A model generated the notes under the pieces. That model searched no databases. It was not told the origin of the DNA and saw only the letters and a list, made by a program, of their open reading frames with translations. Positions 39,301 through 45,257 of a stretch of DNA of 45,257 nt are shown here, piece after piece (positions within the stretch are counted from its first letter, which is position 1; every line of letters starts with the position of its first letter). The translations under genes and the position numbers were made by a program. Where the stretch lies: the NCBI GenBank assembly GCA_937937185.1, contig CALDCO010000178.1, forward strand, positions 1 through 45,257, given 5' to 3'. Source of the stretch: an uncultured Flavobacteriaceae bacterium. GTDB lineage: Bacteria > Bacteroidota > Bacteroidia > Flavobacteriales > Flavobacteriaceae.

Positions 39301-40201
39301 AATAAAACTTGAATTTAAGACGCTAGGTGAGGTGATTTTTAGAGGTCAGGCAACGGTAACCAATGGTTTGTTTGATATAGATTTTATAGTGCCTAAAGAT
39401 GTAGGTATACCAGTAGGGACAGGGAAAGCTAGTTTTTACGCTTTCGATGAAACGACAGTAACCGATAGAACAGGAGCGGATACAAACACTTTGCAAATTG
39501 GAGGAATTAATGAAAATGCAGAAGAAGACAATGTAGGGCCAGTAATAAATTTATTTTTAAACGATGAAAATTTTGTTTCAGGAGGCATTACAAACACGTC
39601 TCCCACGCTTTTGGCAAAATTGGAAGATAGTAATGGCATAAATACAGCCAGTGGTATTGGTCATGATATTGTTGCAATAATTGATGGCGATGAGGTTAAC
39701 CCTATAGTTCTTAATGACTATTACGTTACCGATCTGGATGTTTACACTTCTGGAAGTTTGAGTTTCCCTTTTAGAGACTTGGAGCCTGGATTACATACAC
39801 TTTCTCTAAAAGCATGGGATGTGTACAATAATTCTTCAACATCAGAGTTACAGTTTATGGTTTTTGATGAAAATGAATCTTTAGTTATAGATAATGTTCT
39901 TAATTACCCTAATCCGTTTGTAAATTATACAGAATTCTGGTTTAACCATAATAGCTCTGAATTATTAGATATCTCAGTGCAAATATTTACAGTAACAGGT
40001 AAACTAGTGCGAACATTAAATGGCCAAACTACTGGTGTAGGTAGCAAATCTTCAGCTTCAGTTTCAAGAGATATTGTTTGGGATGGTCGAGATGATTTTG
40101 GTGATAGAATAGGTAAAGGAGTTTATGTCTATAAGCTAAAAGTGCGTTCCGAAACAACGAATAAAACGGTAGAAAAAATTGAGAAACTTGTTATACTCTA
40201 A
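36341..40201 (+). CDS. porU: type IX secretion system sortase PorU
   Basis: 1286 aa. The signal peptide (KKIVLALFTLVSTLLYSQ) is followed by a long N-terminal region. A C25 gingipain-like peptidase domain contains the catalytic-type His776 in INYFGHGGENGF and Cys810 in TVTCEYSR. Ig-like segments and a C-terminal T9SS-type region follow (NYPNPFVNYTEFWF...GKGVYVYKLKV). PorU removes C-terminal sorting domains of T9SS cargo at the cell surface and attaches the proteins to lipopolysaccharide or releases them, held by PorV. It is divergent from gldJ and 118 bp upstream of porV. The metalloprotease at 13.9 kb is an expected substrate. Confidence 0.94.
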   Translation: MKKIVLALFTLVSTLLYSQQKKVLINWNGSKTIATDHNQFVVPSFTPTENYVYSFDKGLEYVEQWEMSNYIKEGSARITNLVYSPISKQELKAIDVNKIPSKQKFSIKNSQARKKIYGILSVSAILKDGDTYKKLESFTVNYQKTNQFNNRRSKQNIVNSVLNTGSWFKFAIDRSGVFKLSKQFLDDLGINTDELNPKTIRIFGNGGHILPYANEMLVPIDPTENAIKVIGEEDGVFNEGDYVLFYGEGPNGFDQVSNTNINLYTNITHYYINVNGDEGKRIGTFVQPTGATTLSINTFQDYQYHELDEFSLKFVGRRWFGDEFDTEVSKVFEFNFPNLINAIPIDLKIVLASTSSTSSRMRVRLNNTEITSISIPSNSDSSFSDLVTSNSDNVTLNLDYDKSGVPSAKGYIDFIALEATRALSFVGNQFQFYNNEATTSTGIGEYTLSNASAVSEIWDISDKFNVSSIENTTGASIVFKAPLGELKTFVTVTDANFYEPIQPSSSFVSNQNIKGTVFQNSEGEFEDVDYLMLTPASHLAQAERLAEINRKRYNLNVKVYTTEAIYSEFNSGNDDISAIRNFVKYVYENASTEDNRIKYLCLFGDNSFDYKEGRIRGTTNKYYFPTWNAYNSFDLTSSFISDDFFGIMDPNEGNLDVSDKLDIAVGRILADSPLRAKQMVDKIERYYSKEALGSWRNNFMVISDDVDENWERVIQETTDLIADTVEEERPFTNVVKIHTDSFQQESSSGGERYPEASEAINNEIENGALVINYFGHGGENGFASERIFRNPDAIALRNVCRMSCLVTVTCEYSRFDNPLRVTGGELMYWNADGGAIALVTTTREIFVNVGVTFNKVISEYLYSYNDDDPFGEFEYPTMAEALRLSKIDPSITNINQKRLVFYIGDPAMKLAIPGPNVRLTKVNDAPITGPTDVLEGLSYAKLSGEVTDELGNVLTNYNGKIVTTIYDKDIQRETLANDGVRDGSGAPIKLEFKTLGEVIFRGQATVTNGLFDIDFIVPKDVGIPVGTGKASFYAFDETTVTDRTGADTNTLQIGGINENAEEDNVGPVINLFLNDENFVSGGITNTSPTLLAKLEDSNGINTASGIGHDIVAIIDGDEVNPIVLNDYYVTDLDVYTSGSLSFPFRDLEPGLHTLSLKAWDVYNNSSTSELQFMVFDENESLVIDNVLNYPNPFVNYTEFWFNHNSSELLDISVQIFTVTGKLVRTLNGQTTGVGSKSSASVSRDIVWDGRDDFGDRIGKGVYVYKLKVRSETTNKTVEKIEKLVIL

Positions 40202-40319
40202 ATAAAAATTATATTTGTTAAAAATAATAAATAGAACAAACGTTAACTATTTAGCTTAAATAATTAAAAATAGTATAGGCGAATTACTTTTAACTCAAAA
40301 TAAAAATCACACGTTACGT

Positions 40320-41570
40320 ATGAAATATAAAATTCTTATGGCATTTATTTTTCTTTTTTCATTAGCTTTAAGTCATAAAGCTAAGGCTCAAACAGAAGTA
40401 ATTAGACCATTTCAAGATTCCAGAGTAATTACAACTGGAGTTCCATTTTTATTAATAGCACCAGATGCCAGAGCGGCCTCTTTAGGCGATATGGGAGTTG
40501 CAACCTCTACTGATGCTTTTTCTCAACAATGGAATTCATCAAAATATGTAATGTCTACAACCAAATCAGGGGTAGCAGTAAGTTACACGCCTTATTTAAG
40601 TCAATTAGTGAGAGATATTTTTCTTGGAAGTGTTACGTATTTTAATCGTATAAACGAACAAAGTGCTGTTGGTGCCAGTTTTAAATATTTTTCTTTAGGA
40701 GATATCGAGTTTGTACAAGATGAATTTTCTGAAGCCTTGGTTCAAAGACCTAATGAATTCACTTTCGATGTTTCTTATGGTTTGAGATTGAGCGACGAAT
40801 TCGCATTGTCTGTGGCTATGCGTTATTTAAGTTCCGATTTAAAGTTACAAATAGGGGATACAGATGCTTCTGCAGCAAGTACCTTTGGTGTAGATATAAG
40901 TGGGTTTTACCAAACTGAAGAAAAAGCATACAACACTTTCAACGGACGTTGGAGAGGAGGGTTTGCGATTCAAAATTTAGGGCCTAAATTTAGATATGAT
41001 GAAGGAGGCGTTGAAAACTTTCAACCTACAAATTTACGTTTAGGTGGTGGCTTTGATTTTATATTTGATGATTTTAATAAATTAGGAGTAACAGCTGAAT
41101 TAAATAAGTTACTTGTGCCTACTCCTCCCGTTAGAGGAGAAAGAATAGTATTCGACGATCTTGATAATAATGGCACATTCGATCCTGGGGTTGATAATTT
41201 AATTAGTCGCGATCAGGATTACATCATAGAAGGAAAAGAAAATAGAGATGTTAATTTCATATCTGGGGTTTTTCAATCATTTGGTGATGCACCAGGTGGC
41301 GGGAGCGAAGAATTACAAGAATTTACTTATGCTTTAGGGGCAGAGTATTTGTATCAAGATTCATTTGCTTTTAGATTGGGTTATTTTAATGAACATGAAA
41401 CTAAAGGGGCGAGAAAGTTTTTTGCTTTAGGCGCAGGCTTTAAGTATAATGTACTTAACATCGATTTGTCCTATTTATTCTCTGCTTCACAAGTTCAAAG
41501 CCCTTTAGAGAGTACTTTGCGCTTTTCTTTGACATTTAATTTAGGTGCTGGAACTTATGAAGAATATTAG
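40320..41570 (+). CDS. porV: T9SS outer-membrane protein PorV
   Basis: 416 aa. A signal peptide (MAFIFLFSLALSHKAKAQ) precedes a FadL-like outer-membrane barrel. The PorV family start LIAPDARAASLGDMGVATSTDAFSQQWNSSKYV is clear, and the C-terminus has alternating beta-strands (RLGYFNEHETKGARKFFALGAGF). PorV carries T9SS cargo from the translocon to the PorU attachment complex. It is co-directional with porU and likely co-transcribed; an intrinsic terminator follows. Confidence 0.95.
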   Translation: MKYKILMAFIFLFSLALSHKAKAQTEVIRPFQDSRVITTGVPFLLIAPDARAASLGDMGVATSTDAFSQQWNSSKYVMSTTKSGVAVSYTPYLSQLVRDIFLGSVTYFNRINEQSAVGASFKYFSLGDIEFVQDEFSEALVQRPNEFTFDVSYGLRLSDEFALSVAMRYLSSDLKLQIGDTDASAASTFGVDISGFYQTEEKAYNTFNGRWRGGFAIQNLGPKFRYDEGGVENFQPTNLRLGGGFDFIFDDFNKLGVTAELNKLLVPTPPVRGERIVFDDLDNNGTFDPGVDNLISRDQDYIIEGKENRDVNFISGVFQSFGDAPGGGSEELQEFTYALGAEYLYQDSFAFRLGYFNEHETKGARKFFALGAGFKYNVLNIDLSYLFSASQVQSPLESTLRFSLTFNLGAGTYEEY

Positions 41571-41594
41571 AAAACATATCAAATAAAGAATACA

Positions 41595-41623
41595 AAAAAC
41601 TATTGCAGCGCAATAGTTTTTTT
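41595..41623 (+). terminator. intrinsic terminator after porV
   Basis: AAAAACTATTG-cagc-GCAATAGTTTTT plus T residues, an 11 bp stem, 25 bp after the porV stop. The remaining ~250 bp to the pdhA promoter-like site is AT-rich with no ORF or motif that I can support. Confidence 0.9.
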
Positions 41624-41874
41624 GTTTATAATGAAGTGGTTTAAACACTTTTTAATTGTGATGCTAATGCAAGTTCTGATTTAAAATGGGATGATTAACA
41701 AAATAAAACAAAAGTTTAAATATCGGAATTTGTTTTACAAGGACCAGAATTGAAGGATTCTATCTTAATTCTCTACTAACTTTTTTAGAATTAACTCAAT
41801 CGTTTTCGTTAAAAATTAAATGATTTTAAATGGTATTTAACGAATTTCAATTTTATAGTTACTAACTAATGTAT

Positions 41875-41882
41875 TACTTTTG
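41875..41882 (+). promoter_or_regulatory. predicted -7 promoter element of pdhA
   Basis: TACTTTTG fits TAnnTTTG, 27 bp before the ATG at 41910. The track's TTG start at 41880 overlaps this element and would lie upstream of the transcript start, supporting the ATG. Confidence 0.5.
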
Positions 41883-41909
41883 TTATTCGTTTTTAAAAGT
41901 AATTTGTTA

Positions 41910-42908
41910 ATGCAGAAAGTAACAAAAGAAGTATATTTAAAATGGTATGAAGACATGCTATTTTGGAGAAAGTTTGAAGACAAACTCGCAGCGGTATATA
42001 TTCAACAAAAAGTAAGAGGGTTTCTACACTTATACAATGGACAAGAAGCAGTTCTTGCTGGCGCTTTACATGCGATGGATTTAACAAAAGATAAAATGAT
42101 TACTGCTTATCGTAATCATGTACAGCCCATAGGAATGGGAGTTGATCCTAAACGTGTTATGGCTGAGTTATATGGAAAAGCAACAGGAACTTCCCAAGGC
42201 TTAGGTGGTTCGATGCATATTTTTTCTAAAGAGCATCGTTTTTATGGTGGGCACGGTATTGTTGGTGGGCAAATCCCTTTAGGTGCAGGCATTGCATTTG
42301 GCGATAAATATCATGGCAAAGACGCCGTTACCATTTGCTGTTTTGGCGATGGTGCAGCAAGGCAAGGTTCACTTCATGAAACTTTTAATTTAGCAATGCT
42401 CTGGAATTTACCAGTGGTATTTGTTTGTGAAAACAATGGCTATGCCATGGGGACATCTGTAGAAAGAACAGCGAATCACACAGACATTTGGAAATTAGGC
42501 TTAGGATATGAAATGCCTTGTGGCCCTGTAGATGGAATGAACCCTGTTAAAGTAGCTGAAGCTTTTGATGAAGCTATAAAACGCGCTCGCAAAGGAGGAG
42601 GACCAACGTTTCTAGAATTGAAAACCTACAGATATAGAGGGCATTCAATGAGTGACGCCCAACATTACAGGACAAAAGACGAAGTAAAAGAATACAAAAA
42701 AATAGACCCTATAAAACAGGTGAAGGATATTATTCTAGATAAAAAATACGCAACTGAGGATGAACTTAAAATTGTAGATAAGCGTGTTAAAGCATTAGTT
42801 GCAGAATGTGAAAAATTTGCTGAAGAATCACCATACCCAGAAAAGCGTTCGATGTATGATGTCGTATACGAACAAGAAGATTACCCATTTATTCAGCACA
42901 AATTATAA
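41910..42908 (+). CDS. pdhA: pyruvate dehydrogenase E1 component alpha subunit
   Basis: 332 aa from the ATG (MQKVTKEVYLKWYEDMLFWRKFE); the track's longer TTG version is rejected because it overlaps the promoter. The E1 alpha subunit binds thiamine diphosphate and decarboxylates pyruvate. The TPP motif is GDGAARQGSLHETFNLAMLWNLPVVFVCENN, with further signature YRYRGHSMSDAQHYRTKDE. pdhC follows 3 bp later; the E1 beta gene is not adjacent, so the complex is encoded at separate loci. Confidence 0.94.
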   Translation: MQKVTKEVYLKWYEDMLFWRKFEDKLAAVYIQQKVRGFLHLYNGQEAVLAGALHAMDLTKDKMITAYRNHVQPIGMGVDPKRVMAELYGKATGTSQGLGGSMHIFSKEHRFYGGHGIVGGQIPLGAGIAFGDKYHGKDAVTICCFGDGAARQGSLHETFNLAMLWNLPVVFVCENNGYAMGTSVERTANHTDIWKLGLGYEMPCGPVDGMNPVKVAEAFDEAIKRARKGGGPTFLELKTYRYRGHSMSDAQHYRTKDEVKEYKKIDPIKQVKDIILDKKYATEDELKIVDKRVKALVAECEKFAEESPYPEKRSMYDVVYEQEDYPFIQHKL

Positions 42909-42911
42909 GCT

Positions 42912-44537
42912 ATGGCAGAAGTAATTAATATGCCGCGTTTAAGCGACACCATGGAAGAAGGTACAGTAGCCACTTGGTTGAAAAAAGTAGGGGATAAAAT
43001 TGAAGAGGGCGATATTTTAGCAGAAATCGAAACCGATAAAGCGACTATGGAGTTTGAGTCTTTTAATGAAGGGACGCTACTTCACATAGGCGTTAAAGAA
43101 GGTGAAACCACAAAGGTCGACGAGCTACTAGCTATTATTGGCGAAGAAGGAGAAGATATTTCGAGCTTTTTAAAAGAAAAAAACACCTCAAAAGAGAATA
43201 AAGATAACACGCCTACTGCGGATACAAGTAGTAAAGAGAATAAAAATGATTCTGCTGGTGAAGTTGAACTACCCGAAGGCGTAATTATTGTTACAATGCC
43301 TCGATTAAGTGATACTATGGAGGAAGGTACGGTAGCTACTTGGTTAAAAAAAGTAGGGGATACAGTTGAGGAAGGCGACATTTTAGCAGAGATTGAAACC
43401 GATAAAGCCACCATGGAATTCGAATCTTTTAATGCAGGTACTTTGTTGTATGTAGGGTTAAAAGAAGGAGATTCTGCTAAAGTAGATGATTTATTAGCTG
43501 TTATTGGTCCTAAAGGGACAGAGGTTTCTCATATTGTAAAAAATTTCTCGGTGAATGCTAATCCGGTTCCCGAAGTGGCGCTTGAGCCTGATCAACCACA
43601 GCAAGTGCCATCTAAGTCTGTTGCTAATAATTCAACTAAACAAACTCCAGAAGTTATTGCTTCTAACACTACAGGGCGAGTATTTGTTTCGCCTTTAGCA
43701 AAGAAAATGGCTGAAGAAAAAGGGCTAGACTTATCTCAAATTAAAGGATCTGGAGAAAACGGCCGGGTTATTAAAAGAGATATAGAAAGTTTTGTGCCTG
43801 GAAAATCGGAAGGAAAATCACTAGCGCCAGTCGCAAAGTTTATTCCTTCAGGGCAAGAAGATATCGATGAGGTTAAACATTCTCAAATGAGAAAAGTAAT
43901 TGCTAAACGTTTAGCCGAATCGAAGTTCTCTGCACCACATTATTATTTGAATGTAGAATTTGATATGGAAAATGCTATGGCATTTAGAGCACAATTTAAT
44001 TCTATTCCTGAGGTTAAAATCTCTTATAACGATATGATTGTTAAGGCTTGTGCTTTAGCGTTACGTCAACATCCGCAGGTAAACTCCAGATGGTTTGCCG
44101 ATAAAATGCAATTAAATAATCACGTACACATAGGCGTTGCGGTTGCTGTAGATGATGGTTTAGTAGTTCCTGTTGTTCGTTTTGCTAACGAGCAAACATT
44201 ACCTCAAATAGGGGCTGCGGTTAAAGATTATGCTGGAAGGGCAAGACAAAGAAAACTAACCCCTCAAGAAATGGAAGGGAGTACATTTACCGTTTCTAAT
44301 TTAGGGATGTTTGGTATAGAAAGTTTTACATCGATTATTAACCAGCCTAATTCAGCTATATTATCTGTAGGCGCTATTGTTCAAAAACCCGTTGTTAAAA
44401 ATGGGGAAATCGTTGTTGGGAATACCATGAAACTTACATTAGCATGCGATCATAGAACTGTCGATGGCGCTTCTGGCTCTCAGTTTTTACAAACCTTAAA
44501 GGGCTATATAGAAAATCCAGTAACCATGTTAGTTTAG
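42912..44537 (+). CDS. pdhC: pyruvate dehydrogenase E2, dihydrolipoamide acetyltransferase
   Basis: 541 aa core subunit of the pyruvate dehydrogenase complex. Two lipoyl domains (lipoyl-lysines K43 and K165, both in ETDKATMEFES) are nearly identical. Acidic/Ser-rich linkers lead to an E3/E1-binding domain (FVSPLAKKMAEEKGLDLSQIKGSGENGRVIKRDI). The catalytic acyltransferase domain ends with His514 and Asp518 in CDHRTVDGA. It transfers acetyl groups to CoA, supplying citrate synthase. The close similarity of the two lipoyl domains suggests internal duplication or gene conversion. Confidence 0.95.
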   Translation: MAEVINMPRLSDTMEEGTVATWLKKVGDKIEEGDILAEIETDKATMEFESFNEGTLLHIGVKEGETTKVDELLAIIGEEGEDISSFLKEKNTSKENKDNTPTADTSSKENKNDSAGEVELPEGVIIVTMPRLSDTMEEGTVATWLKKVGDTVEEGDILAEIETDKATMEFESFNAGTLLYVGLKEGDSAKVDDLLAVIGPKGTEVSHIVKNFSVNANPVPEVALEPDQPQQVPSKSVANNSTKQTPEVIASNTTGRVFVSPLAKKMAEEKGLDLSQIKGSGENGRVIKRDIESFVPGKSEGKSLAPVAKFIPSGQEDIDEVKHSQMRKVIAKRLAESKFSAPHYYLNVEFDMENAMAFRAQFNSIPEVKISYNDMIVKACALALRQHPQVNSRWFADKMQLNNHVHIGVAVAVDDGLVVPVVRFANEQTLPQIGAAVKDYAGRARQRKLTPQEMEGSTFTVSNLGMFGIESFTSIINQPNSAILSVGAIVQKPVVKNGEIVVGNTMKLTLACDHRTVDGASGSQFLQTLKGYIENPVTMLV

Positions 44538-44688
44538 CTCTGTTTTTTTTAAAGAAGTTTAAACCACAAAGTAGTTTCTTATTCAGAATAGATAAGCTTA
44601 ATAAATACTCTAGTAAATGGTACAGCTAAATGAATATGAAACAAAACCAATATTCATAGAAAAAAGCTCGGTGTAACAAAGGCTATAC

Positions 44689-44722
44689 TAGTGTTTTTTG
44701 CTTTAAACACTATCTTTTTTTT
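44689..44722 (+). terminator. intrinsic terminator downstream of pdhC
   Basis: TAGTGTTT-tttgcttt-AAACACTA followed by TCTTTTTTTT, an 8 bp stem, about 150 bp after the pdhC stop. Confidence 0.75.
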
Positions 44723-44793
44723 ATTAATCTTAAGTACCATTTTATATAGGTTTAGCTATAGAGTCTTATCTAAATGGGTATAAATAAAAATTC

Positions 44794-44829
44794 ACAATCC
44801 CAATTCATTCATTTGACTTGGGATTTTTC
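44794..44829 (+). terminator. second terminator-like hairpin downstream of pdhC
   Basis: AATCCCAA...TTGGGATT plus TTTT, an 8 bp stem with a 14 nt loop. It lies just before MITE-like copy 2, 257 bp after the pdhC stop. It could be a backup terminator. Confidence 0.6.
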
Positions 44830-44846
44830 TATCTTTAGAGTCTAAA

Positions 44847-45033
44847 TTACCGTGAGTTCGACCTAAGGATTTAGAATGAAAAAGCCGTCAAATTGAGTGA
44901 TTTTTCAAAGAGAAACGAAGAAAAATGGTATCGAAATTAGGCTTTTGATTGAAAATTTATTGGTCTTCGATACAATTTTGTATCGAAAATCACTCGGACT
45001 GACGTAAATTTTCCTGTGTCGAACTCACGTTAA
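44847..45033 (-). repeat. MITE-like element, copy 2 (inverted relative to copy 1)
   Basis: 187 bp. It runs from TTACCGTGAGTTCGAC to GTCGAACTCACGTTAA, giving near-perfect 16 bp terminal inverted repeats. Its reverse complement aligns with 13463-13613 along the whole length apart from an extra internal segment. That segment includes TTCGATACAA-tt-TTGTATCGAA (44966-44987), a perfect 10 bp dyad. It has no coding capacity and ends 26 bp before the next gene, so it must lie within that gene's promoter region. Confidence 0.78.
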
Positions 45034-45059
45034 ATTAAGAGATTTAAAACAACTTACCA

Positions 45060-45257
45060 ATGAGGAAATTATCAACACTTATGCTGCTCACCTTCCTATT
45101 AACATGCAAATCTTCCCAAAGAGAAAATTCTAAAGAAATAACGATTACAAGCGATGAAGTTAGAGAGATGGTCTCTTATTTAGCTTCGGATGATTTAAAA
45201 GGTAGGGATACAGGTAGTAAAGAAATAGATGCTGCTGCGGCCTACATAGAAAAGCAA
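45060..45257 (+). CDS. M28-like aminopeptidase lipoprotein, 3'-truncated
   Basis: 66 codons to the window edge, starting MRKLSTLMLLTFLLTC. This is a lipoprotein signal peptide with LLTC lipobox (Cys16). The following VREMVSYLASDDLKGRDTGSKEIDAAAAYIEKQ is typical of the N-terminal region of M28 zinc aminopeptidases of Bacteroidota (YLASD-L-GRxxGS). The catalytic metal-binding residues lie outside the window. MITE-like copy 2 abuts the gene. Confidence 0.75.
   Translation, partial: MRKLSTLMLLTFLLTCKSSQRENSKEITITSDEVREMVSYLASDDLKGRDTGSKEIDAAAAYIEKQ

Noticed and set aside
41880-41909. Upstream TTG start of pdhA given by the ORF track
   Set aside because: It overlaps the TACTTTTG promoter element and adds ten residues not expected in E1 alpha. 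The ATG at 41910 is preferred.

Overview
The window is a low-GC chromosomal segment from a member of the Bacteroidota, most probably family Flavobacteriaceae. The evidence is Bacteroidota-type promoters (TAnnTTTG), few Shine-Dalgarno sequences, zinc-free S14 and L36, type IX secretion (T9SS) and gliding genes, FecI/FecR/TonB signalling, and the rplQ-carA-eno-gltA order that I recall as common in that family. No rRNA, tRNA, CRISPR array, integrase or transposase was seen.

Layout. 1-13.4 kb: the fused S10-spc-alpha ribosomal operon from a truncated rplD to rplQ, with secY, infA, rpmJ and rpoA. It includes two genes too short for the ORF track (rpmD, rpmJ) and several ~100 bp palindromic spacers. 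13.4-23.1 kb: a secreted T9SS-tagged metalloprotease, then carA, eno, a two-gene membrane cassette (transglutaminase-like plus DUF350-like), gltA and a DDAH/arginine-deiminase-like enzyme. 23.1-28.8 kb: a cell-surface signalling locus of ECF sigma factor, FecR anti-sigma factor and STN-type TonB receptor, divergent from a modular lipoprotein with long poly-aspartate linkers. 29.1-33.8 kb: ffh, folD, a YwaF/TIGR02206-like membrane protein and murF. 33.9-41.6 kb: T9SS/gliding genes gldJ, porU and porV. 41.9-44.5 kb: pdhA and pdhC. The window ends in the start of an M28-like lipoprotein peptidase.

Main observations. (1) The FecR gene and the poly-Asp lipoprotein gene share an upstream motif, GGTAGG-N16-TTGTT[A/C]TAT, in the correct orientation. 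This suggests one ECF regulon made of sigma factor, FecR, TonB receptor and acidic surface lipoprotein. (2) The transglutaminase/DUF350-like pair sits exactly at the 3' end of eno, and a 24/25-match copy of the eno 3' end lies beyond it, followed by a terminator. This resembles integration into the 3' end of a housekeeping gene. (3) The gldJ-porU gap holds a decayed duplicate of the porU promoter, leader and part of its coding sequence. (4) Two inverted copies of a 151-187 bp element with terminal inverted repeats lie 31 kb apart. (5) The protease between rplQ and carA is flanked by 34 bp direct repeats and look-alike terminators. Together these suggest that accessory genes entered a conserved housekeeping backbone through repeat-associated events.

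Functional links: PorU and PorV process and anchor T9SS cargo such as the window's own metalloprotease, while GldJ belongs to the gliding/secretion apparatus. PdhA/PdhC feed acetyl-CoA to GltA. All names come from reading motifs and overall family resemblance; no database search was possible.
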